Shown here: positions 7,851-15,768 of the stretch, one piece after another
How the letters are laid out: the number at the start of each line of letters is the position of its first letter
Numbering within the stretch: position 1 is the stretch's first letter
From: a virus
Direction: 5' to 3' (one strand)
IMG/VR virus record: IMGVR_UViG_3300046000_000953
Coordinates: 1 to 25,687 of that record
DNA: 25,687 bases
The notes under the pieces: model-generated
The model's input: the letters and a program-made list of their open reading frames with translations, nothing else
What the model was told of the DNA's origin: nothing
The model's database searches: none
Position numbers and translations under genes: made by a program

Positions 7851-9479
7851 ATGGCAGATATTGATGGATATAATGGTAATAGTAGTTTAAAACGTGTTGG
7901 TGAAGAGATTGTATACACAGAAGATCAAGCAGCAGAATTAATAAAATGTATTAATGATCCTGCGTATTTTATCAAGAATTATGTAAAAATTGTTAACGTG
8001 GATCATGGTTTAGTTCCTTTTGATATGTGGAAATTTCAAGAGGATATGGTGAACACATTCCACAAGAATAGATTCTCAATTGCTAAAATGCCAAGACAGG
8101 TTGGAAAAACGACAACTGCTGCTGGATATATGTTATGGTGTGTATTATTCCAAGAAAACTTTTCAGTAGCAATTTTAGCCAATAAAGGTTCTCTTGCTCG
8201 TGAAATTCTAGATCGTATCAAATACTCTTATGAATATCTTCCAAAGTGGCTTCAACAAGGTATTATAACATGGAATAAAGGTAATATCGAATTTGAAAAT
8301 AAATCTAAAATATTTGCTTATGCCACATCTGCTTCTGGTGTTCGTGGGGGATCATATAATTTGATTTTCTTGGACGAATTTGCTTTCGTTCAACACAATA
8401 TGGCGCAAGAGTTTTTCCAATCAACGTATCCAGTTATTTCATCAGGGAAGACAACAAAGGTTATTATTGTATCAACTCCAAATGGTCTTAATTTGTTTTA
8501 TAAAATGTGGACTGATGCCGTTGAAAAAAGATCTACCTATATCCCAATTGAAGTTCATTGGTCTATGGTTCCCGGAAGAGATGAAGAATGGAAAAGAGAA
8601 ACTATAGCAAACACAAGTGAAGAACAATTTAGACAAGAATTCGAAGTAGAGTTTATTGGTTCGTCAGCAACTCTTGTTTCAGGTAATAAATTAAGATCAC
8701 TAGCTTTCCACAACCCATTATCAACTAATGAAGGTCTTGACATATACCAAGAACCAATCAAAGGACATTTATATATTGCTACTGTGGACTGTTCAGAAGG
8801 TGTCGGTCAAGATTATTCAACGATTAATATGATTGACGTTACACATACACCATATCGTCAAGTAGCAAAATATCGCAACAATAAACTTCCATTACTTTTC
8901 TTCCCAACCGTAATTTTCTCTTTGGGAATGAAATATAACGAAGCATTTATTTTAGTTGAAACAAATAATATCGGTCAGCAAGTTGTTGATATTTTACACT
9001 ATGATTTAGAATACGACAACATTTTTAAATTAGAACAACATCACATAAAAGGCACAACAATTTCTTCTGGTTTTAAGCGTTCTACTAGCATTGGTATAAA
9101 GACTACCAAAACAGTTAAGAAAATTGGTTGTGCTAACTTGAAGACTATTATAGAAGGTGATAAGTTAATTATTGATGATTTTGACACTATTGCTGAATTG
9201 AATACTTTTGTACGTTTTAGAGATTCTTATGCGGCAGAAGAAGGTAATAATGATGACTTGGTTATGGGATTGGTTTTATTTGCTTGGTTAGTTGCTCAAT
9301 CATATTTTAAAGACTCTACAAATATAGATATCCGCAAAGTATTATTAGAAGATCAAGCAACATTCATGGAAGATAATTTGTCGCCTGTTGGAATTATTGA
9401 TAATGGTATGATGGAAGAGGTTATTATTGATGGGGATGATGTTTGGACTGAGCGAGGATCATATCGTTCAAATTTTTAA
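7851..9479 (+). CDS. 17: Terminase large subunit gp17 (packaging ATPase/nuclease)
   Basis: This 542-residue protein (T4 gp17 is 610) is the motor that pumps DNA into the prohead and cuts the concatemer. The N-terminal ATPase shows Walker A PRQVGKTT at 81-88, Walker B LIFLDEFA at 171-178 and coupling motif STPNG at 208-212. The C-terminal RNase H-like nuclease keeps the three acidic positions expected by comparison with T4: D313 (ATVDCSEG), E370 (LVETNN) and D468/D469 (NNDDLVMG). It appears intact, with no intron or intein. A late promoter follows in the gap before gene 18. Confidence 0.95.
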   Translation: MADIDGYNGNSSLKRVGEEIVYTEDQAAELIKCINDPAYFIKNYVKIVNVDHGLVPFDMWKFQEDMVNTFHKNRFSIAKMPRQVGKTTTAAGYMLWCVLFQENFSVAILANKGSLAREILDRIKYSYEYLPKWLQQGIITWNKGNIEFENKSKIFAYATSASGVRGGSYNLIFLDEFAFVQHNMAQEFFQSTYPVISSGKTTKVIIVSTPNGLNLFYKMWTDAVEKRSTYIPIEVHWSMVPGRDEEWKRETIANTSEEQFRQEFEVEFIGSSATLVSGNKLRSLAFHNPLSTNEGLDIYQEPIKGHLYIATVDCSEGVGQDYSTINMIDVTHTPYRQVAKYRNNKLPLLFFPTVIFSLGMKYNEAFILVETNNIGQQVVDILHYDLEYDNIFKLEQHHIKGTTISSGFKRSTSIGIKTTKTVKKIGCANLKTIIEGDKLIIDDFDTIAELNTFVRFRDSYAAEEGNNDDLVMGLVLFAWLVAQSYFKDSTNIDIRKVLLEDQATFMEDNLSPVGIIDNGMMEEVIIDGDDVWTERGSYRSNF

Positions 9480-9482
9480 TTT

Positions 9483-9490
9483 CCTAAATA
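9483..9490 (+). promoter_or_regulatory. T4-type late promoter for gene 18
   Basis: CCTAAATA lies just after the gene 17 stop and 44 bases before the gene 18 ATG. It shares the TAAATA core with the other late promoters here and would be read by the gp55-dependent late RNA polymerase. Confidence 0.6.
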
Positions 9491-9534
9491 CATTATAACA
9501 TAACATAATGACCTGTTAATACAAGGAGAAAAAC

Positions 9535-11208
9535 ATGGGATTTCAACTTTCACCCGGCGTAAATGTATCAGAGATTGATCTGACTACAATTGTTCCTGCC
9601 GTTGCAACATCTACTGGTGCAATTGCTGCTGCTTTTGCTTGGGGTCCAGTTGGCGAAATTGTCACTATTTCTGATGAAATTCGTTTAGCGGATAGATTCG
9701 GTAAACCTGACGTTAGTAACTATGAAAACTGGTTTACCGCAGCAAACTTTTTAGCTTACACAAATACACTAAAAGTCGTTCGTGCTTACAATTTGACTAG
9801 CACATTTAATGCTACTGCTAATGGCGTAGCAACAATTACTATCAAAAATGATGATGATTGGTTAGAAAATCATTCTAGTGGTGCTAATACATATGGTGCT
9901 TTTGCGGCTCGTTATGCTGGCGCACTAGGAAACACTCTAAAAGTTTCTGTTGCTGATGCTGCTACTTTTAATGCATGGACTTATAAAACAGAATTCCAAA
10001 CACAACCAACAACATCAGGATATGTAGCAGATAAAGGTGGTTCGTATGATGAATTACACGTTATTGTTATTGACGAAGATGGTGGATTCACTGGTGTTCG
10101 TGGCACAGTATTAGAAAAATTCGGTTTCGTTTCTAAAGCTGCTGACGCAAAAGATGATAGCGGAAATACAAACTATTATAAGAATGTTATTGCTGCTCGT
10201 TCTAGATATATTCATTGGATGAGTCACCCAACAGGAGCTACTAATTGGGGGAATTCTGCTAATACTACAGCATACTCAAATCTATCTTCAAATGTTACTA
10301 CTTCACTATCTAATGGTGCTGACGGTGTTGTTTCAACTGGTAATGTTACATTAGCATATGACCTTTTTAATAATGCAGAAACAGTAGATATTTCTTTAGT
10401 GTTAGCTGGTAATGCTGGTGAAGTTGTTATCGAACCTTTAATGTCAATGGTTGAAACTCGTAAAGATTGCGTTTTATTTGTATCTCCAGAAAAAGCTGAT
10501 GTTGTAGATAATTATGGTTCAGAAGTTACAGACGTTGTTGCTTTTAGAAACACACTAAATTCATCATCATATGTTGTTATGGATTGTAACTGGAAATATC
10601 AATACGACAAATACAATGATGTGTATCGTTGGGTTCCTATGAATGGTGATATTGCTGGTCTATGTGCTCGTACAGACTTAGATCGTGATCCTTGGTATTC
10701 TCCCGGTGGTCTAAATCGTGGTCACATCAAGAATGTTATCAAACTAGCATGGAATCCAAATAAAACAGATCGTGATAGTTTATATGTTAATGGTGTAAAT
10801 CCAGTTGTGTCATTCCCCGGTGAAGGTGTTGTCCTATTCGGTGATAAGACTCTATTGGCTAAACCAAGTGCATTTGATCGTATCAACGTTCGTAGATTGT
10901 TTATCGTGCTAGAAAAGGCTATTGCTAAAGCATCACGTTACTCACTATTCGAATTTAATGACCAATTTACAAGAGCGCAATTCGTATCTATGGTAGAACC
11001 ATTCTTACGTGACGTTCAAGGTCGTAGAGGCGTTACTGATTTCCGTGTTGTGTGTGACGAAACTAATAACACTGGTGAGGTTATTGACCGCAATGAGTTT
11101 ATTGGAGATATCTACATTAAACCAGCACGTTCTATCAACTTTATTCAACTTAACTTTGTGGCAGTTCGTACTGGCGTAAGTTTTGATGAAGTTGTTGGAA
11201 AGTTCTAA
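9535..11208 (+). CDS. 18: Tail sheath protein gp18
   Basis: This 557-residue protein (T4 gp18 is 659) is the contractile sheath subunit. The start GFQLSPGVNVSEIDLTTIVP and TSTGAIAAAFAWGPVGE are hallmark sheath N-terminal sequences. The C-terminal third, LFIVLEKAIAKASRYSLFEF through RDVQGRRGVTDFRVVCDETN to YIKPARSINFIQLNF, is the conserved core that packs on the tail tube. The shorter length than T4 suggests a reduced outer protruding domain, which is an inference. A strong Shine-Dalgarno, AAGGAG, precedes the ATG, and late promoters lie on both sides. Expected to be very highly expressed. Confidence 0.95.
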   Translation: MGFQLSPGVNVSEIDLTTIVPAVATSTGAIAAAFAWGPVGEIVTISDEIRLADRFGKPDVSNYENWFTAANFLAYTNTLKVVRAYNLTSTFNATANGVATITIKNDDDWLENHSSGANTYGAFAARYAGALGNTLKVSVADAATFNAWTYKTEFQTQPTTSGYVADKGGSYDELHVIVIDEDGGFTGVRGTVLEKFGFVSKAADAKDDSGNTNYYKNVIAARSRYIHWMSHPTGATNWGNSANTTAYSNLSSNVTTSLSNGADGVVSTGNVTLAYDLFNNAETVDISLVLAGNAGEVVIEPLMSMVETRKDCVLFVSPEKADVVDNYGSEVTDVVAFRNTLNSSSYVVMDCNWKYQYDKYNDVYRWVPMNGDIAGLCARTDLDRDPWYSPGGLNRGHIKNVIKLAWNPNKTDRDSLYVNGVNPVVSFPGEGVVLFGDKTLLAKPSAFDRINVRRLFIVLEKAIAKASRYSLFEFNDQFTRAQFVSMVEPFLRDVQGRRGVTDFRVVCDETNNTGEVIDRNEFIGDIYIKPARSINFIQLNFVAVRTGVSFDEVVGKF

Positions 11209-11216
11209 TATAAATA
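11209..11216 (+). promoter_or_regulatory. T4-type late promoter for gene 19
   Basis: An exact TATAAATA begins on the base after the gene 18 stop codon and lies 30 bases before the gene 19 ATG. Confidence 0.8.
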
Positions 11217-11246
11217 TACCAATAACTAACAATAAGGAAGAATAAA

Positions 11247-11792
11247 ATGGCATTTTCAGTAAATGACTTCAGATCACAAATGACAGGGGATGGTGCTCGT
11301 CCCAATCTGTTTGAAGTATCAATGCCATTCCCCGGTTTTTCAGCCGCAGGGAATGCACAACAAAAGCTTACATTTATGTGTAAAGCAGCAGCACTACCCG
11401 GATCAAATTTAGGGGCAGTTACTGTTCCTTATTTTGGTCGTGAATTAAAGTTTGCGGGAAATAGAACTTTTGATGATTGGCAATTGACCATTATTAATGA
11501 CGAAGATTTCGTTGTTCGTAATGCTTTTGAACGTTGGATGAATGGAATGAATAGCCATAATCTAAACATTCGTACTCCAGCAGCATTAGCACCAATCGGA
11601 TATACATCAGACGCAGAAGTTATTCAATACGGTAAAACTGGTAACGTTCTAAAGAAATATAAGTTCATTGGATGTTTTCCAACTAGCGTAGGACAAATTG
11701 ATTTAGGATGGGATTCTAATGATAATATCGAAGAATTTCAAGTAAATCTTGCCCTTCAATGGTGGGATTCAGTAGCTGACGGAGTGGTATAA
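11247..11792 (+). CDS. 19: Tail tube protein gp19
   Basis: This 181-residue protein (T4 gp19 is 163) stacks in rings to form the tube inside the sheath. Conserved blocks are FSVNDFRSQMTGDGARPNLF, then KAAALPGSNLGAVTVPYFGR, then LKFAGNRTFDDWQLTIINDE and the C-terminal QVNLALQWWDS. AAGGAAG lies seven bases before the ATG. The stop codon is embedded in the late promoter of gene 20, and a strong terminator follows at once. Gene 19 can therefore be made from its own short transcript as well as by read-through from gene 18. Confidence 0.95.
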   Translation: MAFSVNDFRSQMTGDGARPNLFEVSMPFPGFSAAGNAQQKLTFMCKAAALPGSNLGAVTVPYFGRELKFAGNRTFDDWQLTIINDEDFVVRNAFERWMNGMNSHNLNIRTPAALAPIGYTSDAEVIQYGKTGNVLKKYKFIGCFPTSVGQIDLGWDSNDNIEEFQVNLALQWWDSVADGVV

Positions 11793-11795
11793 ATA
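11788..11795 (+). promoter_or_regulatory. T4-type late promoter for gene 20, overlapping the gene 19 stop
   Basis: An exact TATAAATA contains the TAA stop of gene 19 (11790-11792) and lies 54 bases before the gene 20 GTG. Its last base is the first base of the following terminator stem. Confidence 0.75.
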
Positions 11796-11829
11796 GAAAT
11801 GGGGAGAAATCCCCTTTCTATTTTAATTT
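11795..11829 (+). terminator. Intrinsic terminator after gene 19
   Basis: The stem is AGAAA plus GGGG (11795-11804, with one bulged T at 11800) pairing with CCCC plus TTTCT (11811-11819), with a six-base loop. A T-rich tract, ATTTTAATTTTT, follows. It would stop transcripts coming from genes 18 and 19. Confidence 0.75.
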
Positions 11830-11837
11830 TTAAAATG

Positions 11838-11842
11838 AAGGA
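11838..11842 (+). promoter_or_regulatory. Shine-Dalgarno supporting the GTG start of gene 20
   Basis: AAGGA lies seven bases before GTG 11850. The nearby in-frame ATG at 11835 is closed by a stop after three codons and cannot be the start. Confidence 0.65.
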
Positions 11843-11849
11843 ATAATTT

Positions 11850-13529
11850 GTGGCTATAAAAATTTTCGGGTTTACGCTAGGTCGTGAAGGTGTTGTAGAT
11901 CAACAGAAACCATCACAACCTACTTTTACACTACCAACAACAGCATTAGATGATGGTGCGGTTAATATTACGTCTAATGCTCACTATGGGACATATGTTG
12001 ACTTGGAGGGTTCTGTTCGCAATGAATTAGAACTAATCACACGTTATCGTGAAATGGCTAATCATCCAGAGTTAGAAATGGCTATTGATGAAATTGTAAA
12101 TGAAGCTATTACTCGTGATGAATTCGGTAAGATCCTAGACATAAATCTAGACAAATTAAAACAACCAGAATCAATTAAAAAGAAGATCATAGAAGAATTC
12201 GGTAATGTTCAAAAGATGTTGAACTTTAAGAATTTAGCTGATGATCTTTTTAAACGTTGGTATATTGATGGAAGAATGTTCTATCATGTGGTTGTAGACG
12301 AATCCAATCCTAAAGATGGTATTCAAGAATTAAGATATATTGATCCACGTAAAATCCGCAAGGTTCGTGAGATTAATAAAGATAAAGATATGAAAACTGG
12401 TGCAATGATTATTAAGTCAATTGCAGAATATTATATCTATTCAGACAAAGGTACAACAACCCAAACATTCACAGCAAATGTTAATCAGGGTATTCGTATT
12501 GCAGTAGATTCTATTATCAATGTAAATTCTGGGTTAATGGATGCCAAGAATACATTTGTAATTTCATATTTACACAAAGCTATTAAACCACTAAATCAAT
12601 TAAGAATGATTGAAGATGCTGTGGTTATCTATCGTTTATCTAGAGCACCAGAACGTAGAATTTTTTATATCGACGTTGGTAATCTTCCTAAAGGTAAAGC
12701 AGAACAATATCTACGTGATGTTATGGTTAAATATCGTAACAAGATGGTCTATGATGCATCCACTGGCGAATTAAGGGATGATCGTAAGCATATGTCAATG
12801 TTGGAAGATTTTTGGTTGCCACGTAGAGAAGGCGGTAAAGGTACAGAAATTACTACACTACCCGCTGGACAAAATCTAGGTGAAATTGAAGACGTTGTAT
12901 ATTTCCGTAAGAAATTATTAAATGCTTTGAATGTTCCTATTTCTCGTTTGGAACCAGCAGAAGGTGGAATGATTGGTATCGGAAGAACTACAGAAGTTAC
13001 TCGTGATGAAGTTAAATTCGGTAAGTTTATCCAAAGACTACGCAATAAATTCTCTGGTATTTTCGAAGAAGCTTTAGGTACACAACTAGCATTAAAGGGT
13101 ATTTGTACAAGAGCAGAATGGGAAGATATTAAAGAAGATGTTATCTATGATTATAAGAAAGATAACAATTTCACTGAACTACGTGATTCAGAATTATTAC
13201 GTGAAAGATTAACATCACTAGGAATGATTGATCCATACATTGGTAAATATTACTCAATGGAATGGGTAAATAAAAATGTGCTTCAATTAAATGACGAAGA
13301 TATGGATTTAATGAAGAAACAAATAGAGACTGATGCTGCTAATGGAGTTACATCATTATCACAAGATCAAAATGCTCAACAACAAGCATTACAGCAACAA
13401 CAAGAGCAAGTAGATCCAGAACAATATCCACCAGAAGATAATTCTAGTGAAGATAATGAAACAGAATCACATACACCAATGTTAGACGCACAAGTTAATA
13501 AATATTCTGCTCTACTAAATAAGAAATAA
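11850..13529 (+). CDS. 20: Portal protein gp20
   Basis: This 559-residue protein (T4 gp20 is 524) forms the twelve-fold portal through which DNA enters and leaves the head. Clear blocks are LITRYREMANHPELEMAIDE with IVNEAI, then KRWYIDGRMFYHVVVDESNP, then LRYIDPRKIRKVREI, then DAVVIYRLSRAPERRIFYID and NALNVPISRLEPAEG. The C-terminal ~60 residues are Q-, E- and N-rich and look disordered. The start is GTG at 11850, supported by AAGGA. The gene has its own late promoter and lies behind a terminator, so it is expressed separately from the sheath and tube. Confidence 0.93.
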   Translation: MAIKIFGFTLGREGVVDQQKPSQPTFTLPTTALDDGAVNITSNAHYGTYVDLEGSVRNELELITRYREMANHPELEMAIDEIVNEAITRDEFGKILDINLDKLKQPESIKKKIIEEFGNVQKMLNFKNLADDLFKRWYIDGRMFYHVVVDESNPKDGIQELRYIDPRKIRKVREINKDKDMKTGAMIIKSIAEYYIYSDKGTTTQTFTANVNQGIRIAVDSIINVNSGLMDAKNTFVISYLHKAIKPLNQLRMIEDAVVIYRLSRAPERRIFYIDVGNLPKGKAEQYLRDVMVKYRNKMVYDASTGELRDDRKHMSMLEDFWLPRREGGKGTEITTLPAGQNLGEIEDVVYFRKKLLNALNVPISRLEPAEGGMIGIGRTTEVTRDEVKFGKFIQRLRNKFSGIFEEALGTQLALKGICTRAEWEDIKEDVIYDYKKDNNFTELRDSELLRERLTSLGMIDPYIGKYYSMEWVNKNVLQLNDEDMDLMKKQIETDAANGVTSLSQDQNAQQQALQQQQEQVDPEQYPPEDNSSEDNETESHTPMLDAQVNKYSALLNKK

Positions 13530-13542
13530 TACAGGAGTTTTT

Positions 13543-13719
13543 ATGAGTTCAAAAGAGTTTATCCAACAACTATCTGCTGGTAATGCATCAGAAGCAAAAG
13601 AAATGTTAAATACAATGTTATCTGGTATTGCATTTGAAGCATTAGAAGACAGAAAACAAGAAATTGCACAGGGGCTTTTTGGGGGTTCTGTTGTTGAAGA
13701 AAATAACACTACTGAATAA
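13543..13719 (+). CDS. 67: Small prohead core protein, gp67-like
   Basis: This is a 58-residue ORF with a good Shine-Dalgarno, AGGAG, five bases before the ATG. The sequence starts SSKEFIQQLSAGNASEAKEM and continues to FEALEDRKQEIAQGLFGG. The pattern of a short helix, then A-L-E-D-R-K-x-E-I-A, then a small acidic tail is that of gp67-type core proteins. Its place directly after portal gene 20 is where T4 carries gene 67. It is shorter than T4 gp67 (80 residues) because the long acidic tail is nearly absent. It would take part in the internal scaffold that shapes the prohead. Assignment rests on position and short motif similarity. Confidence 0.7.
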   Translation: MSSKEFIQQLSAGNASEAKEMLNTMLSGIAFEALEDRKQEIAQGLFGGSVVEENNTTE

Positions 13720-13721
13720 AA

Positions 13722-14324
13722 ATGAAATCTTTAGAGCAATTACGCCAATCATTATCCGAAGAGAAAAACTTTGGTAAAAGAGTTTATAGCTCAGATACTA
13801 AAATTAATCCTAATGGTAGAGTTGTACACGCAAGATTAATAAAAGTTGGCGATAGAGCACCAGATTCTATTGGTATTCAAGCACCAGATGTAATTACTGC
13901 TTCAAATGTTGATAGAACAGATTCAATTGTTGCTGATTATGAAAAACAAATGAAAAAACTTCAAAAAGCTGCTGGAGTTACACCATCAGTTCAAGAATCT
14001 GTTATTGATGAAATTCCACCATTTGTATTAGTATTGAAACGTAAAAATATTAGAATGTTTAATGGTAATGTAAAAATTGCTTTATATCATTGTGAAAAAA
14101 TAAATAAGTATTTTTCTGTTCCATTTGGTAATGATGTTCATAATGGTGGAATACAAGCAGAAGAAACATCAAAAGAACAAGAATTATTATCTAATGTTTT
14201 AGATATATTCGTAAATCTTTCAGAAGAAAATAAAGTTAAGATGTTGGAAATGGTTAATGGTGATAATGAGTCATTTAATAAGCTAAAATTATTTACAGAT
14301 AAATACATAAATGAATCCAATTAA
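13722..14324 (+). CDS. Head-cluster protein of unknown function
   Basis: This is a 200-residue protein that I do not recognise. It starts two bases after the gp67-like stop and overlaps the next gene by 14 bases, so it is co-expressed with prohead genes. The N-terminal ~95 residues are polar and probably extended (KSLEQLRQSLSEEKNFGKRV; many D, S and P). Residues ~103-143 form a compact-looking hydrophobic block: IPPFVLVLKRKNIRMFNG, then KIALYHCEKINKYFSVPFG. The end, LLSNVLDIFVNLSEENKVKM onward, is helical. There is no signal peptide or membrane helix. A structural or assembly role in the head is inferred from position only. Confidence 0.7.
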   Translation: MKSLEQLRQSLSEEKNFGKRVYSSDTKINPNGRVVHARLIKVGDRAPDSIGIQAPDVITASNVDRTDSIVADYEKQMKKLQKAAGVTPSVQESVIDEIPPFVLVLKRKNIRMFNGNVKIALYHCEKINKYFSVPFGNDVHNGGIQAEETSKEQELLSNVLDIFVNLSEENKVKMLEMVNGDNESFNKLKLFTDKYINESN

Positions 14325-14730
14325 TCTTATTATAAATGGAAAATTAGACGAAGCTAAAGCATTAATTAAAAATCGTCTAGATGAAATTGCTAAGAAATAT
14401 TTAAGTGAAGCCAAACAGTATATTGCTTCTGAACAATCTTTCTTAGATGAAAATTCTAATATTATTAAAGTTGGAAGAATAAGTAGAATAAGAAGAAGAA
14501 TTAGAAGAGATGCAAATGGACGAATATTTGTTCAGAAAAATGCAAGACGTTCATCTGTAAAAGGTTATGGAATTGTTGGAAGAGGTATTAGAAGAATAAC
14601 TACTCTACAACGATTAAAAAGAAGACAACAATTAAAGCGTTCATGGAGAACTACAAGAAGATCAAGATTATCTAGATCATTATTAAAGAGAAAAATATCC
14701 ATGCGTAGAAGACAATCAATGGGAATATAA
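14311..14730 (+). CDS. Arginine-rich prohead core-like protein (gp68 position)
   Basis: This is a 139-residue protein with two unlike halves. Residues 1-50 are helical and mixed or acidic (INGKLDEAKALIKNRLDEIA onward), resembling gp67/gp68-type core proteins. They contain four L-x-E motifs (L12-E14, L23-E25, L31-E33, L45-E47) of the kind cut by T4 prohead protease gp21. Residues ~54-139 are extremely basic, with about 26 arginines and 6 lysines in ~86 residues and almost no acid (examples RIRRRIRR, LKRRQQLKRSWRTTRRSR, SMRRRQSMGI). Length (T4 gp68 is 141) and position between 67 and 21 suggest the gp68 slot. I infer that the basic half may stay in the head bound to DNA after processing; sequence alone cannot prove it. 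Confidence 0.7.
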   Translation: MNPINLIINGKLDEAKALIKNRLDEIAKKYLSEAKQYIASEQSFLDENSNIIKVGRISRIRRRIRRDANGRIFVQKNARRSSVKGYGIVGRGIRRITTLQRLKRRQQLKRSWRTTRRSRLSRSLLKRKISMRRRQSMGI

Positions 14731-14733
14731 AAT

Positions 14734-15084
14734 ATGTCATCAGAAATTACAAATTCATTACGCTCTAGTTCAGTTATTCGCGTAACTGATGCTGGATCAT
14801 TAACGGTACAATTAGCGAATCTTTCTGCTTCTGCTTCTGAAACTGTTATTGCCGCTTCTATTAGAAAAGTTATTTGGTCAACAAATGGAAATATTAGTAT
14901 TGTTAGAAATTCTAATAATATATTAACTTTACATAATTCTGGTGTTATGTCATTTACAGAATTAGGTCATTCAATGGCTAATAATTCTACATCACCAATT
15001 GTTATAACAATTACTACTGGTGGAACAGTATTTTTAGAAGTAACAAAAGATTCAACATATAGTCCAGCACTAACAGGAATGTAA
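14734..15084 (+). CDS. Small beta-rich head-cluster protein, function unknown
   Basis: This is a 116-residue protein. Its sequence is S-, T-, N- and V-rich with alternating hydrophobics throughout (SSVIRVTDAGSLTVQLANLS; VIWSTNGNISIVRNSNNILT; PIVITITTGGTVFLEVTKDS), pointing to an all-beta fold. Similar short proteins occur in the head cluster of other marine T4-like phages as far as I recall, without established function. It lies four bases after the arginine-rich gene and three bases before gene 21. A minor capsid or decoration role is possible; nothing in the sequence fixes it. Confidence 0.7.
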   Translation: MSSEITNSLRSSSVIRVTDAGSLTVQLANLSASASETVIAASIRKVIWSTNGNISIVRNSNNILTLHNSGVMSFTELGHSMANNSTSPIVITITTGGTVFLEVTKDSTYSPALTGM

Positions 15085-15086
15085 AA

Positions 15087-15734
15087 ATGCGTTTAATAAC
15101 AGAAACAATAGATGATGTTAAATACCTAACTGAAGAAGTTAATGGTAAAAAAAGTTTATTCATTCAAGGAACTTTTTTAGTAGGTGAGCAAGTCAATAGA
15201 AATAATCGTATGTATCGTATGGACACTTTAAGAAATGAAGTTAACAGATACAACGAAGAATATATTAAAACAAATCGTGCTTTAGGTGAATTAGGTCATC
15301 CTGATACTCCTTCTATTAATTTAGAAAGAGTATCACATAAGATTACTTCATTATCAGAAGATGGTAATTCATTCTATGGTAAAGCATTAGTTTTAGATAC
15401 TCCTTATGGACAAATAGTTAAAAATTTCATTGATAATGATGTGAATATTGGTGTGTCCTCAAGAGCATTAGGTTCTCTTTCTATGACTAAAGAAGGATAT
15501 AACTTAGTTCAGGATGATTTTCGTTTAGCTACAGCAGCAGATATTGTAGCAGACCCATCAGCACCCGGAGCATTTGTAAACGGTATTATGGAGAATAAAG
15601 AATGGATGTTTGTTAATGGTAAATTCACTGAAATGGATTTTGATAATGCCAAGATACAAATTAAACAAGCATCAACAAAACAAATTGAAGGTGTTGCTCT
15701 AAAGATATTTGAGCAATATTTACGAAAATTTTAA
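15087..15734 (+). CDS. 21: Prohead protease gp21
   Basis: This 215-residue protein (T4 gp21 is 212) is the maturation protease that trims scaffold, core and capsid proteins during head assembly. The herpesvirus-protease-like catalytic pair is visible: H71 in the signature GELGHPDTPSINLERVSHKI and a serine in IGVSSRALGS (S124/S125). Other conserved blocks are FLVGEQVNRNNRMYRMDTL and AADIVADPSAPGAFVNGIME. The gene sits directly before the scaffold gene and has that gene's late promoter just after its stop. Likely substrates in this window are gp22, gp23 and the core-like proteins with L-x-E sites. Confidence 0.93.
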   Translation: MRLITETIDDVKYLTEEVNGKKSLFIQGTFLVGEQVNRNNRMYRMDTLRNEVNRYNEEYIKTNRALGELGHPDTPSINLERVSHKITSLSEDGNSFYGKALVLDTPYGQIVKNFIDNDVNIGVSSRALGSLSMTKEGYNLVQDDFRLATAADIVADPSAPGAFVNGIMENKEWMFVNGKFTEMDFDNAKIQIKQASTKQIEGVALKIFEQYLRKF

Positions 15735-15737
15735 TTT

Positions 15738-15745
15738 TATAAATA
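15738..15745 (+). promoter_or_regulatory. T4-type late promoter for gene 22
   Basis: An exact TATAAATA lies three bases after the gene 21 stop and 23 bases before the gene 22 ATG, with AAGGAG in between. Confidence 0.8.
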
Positions 15746-15768
15746 AGATATAAACAAGGAGATTCCGA

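Noticed and set aside
11835-11846. ATG in frame with gene 20
   Set aside because: It is followed by a stop after three codons, so GTG 11850 is the start.
14298-14305. GATAAATA box before the arginine-rich gene
   Set aside because: Only five bases separate it from the ATG, leaving no room for a leader or ribosome site.
14311-14730. Arginine-rich frame as a non-coding or frameshifted artefact
   Set aside because: It has a gp67/68-like N-terminus, tight gene spacing on both sides and an uninterrupted frame, so it is treated as a real gene.
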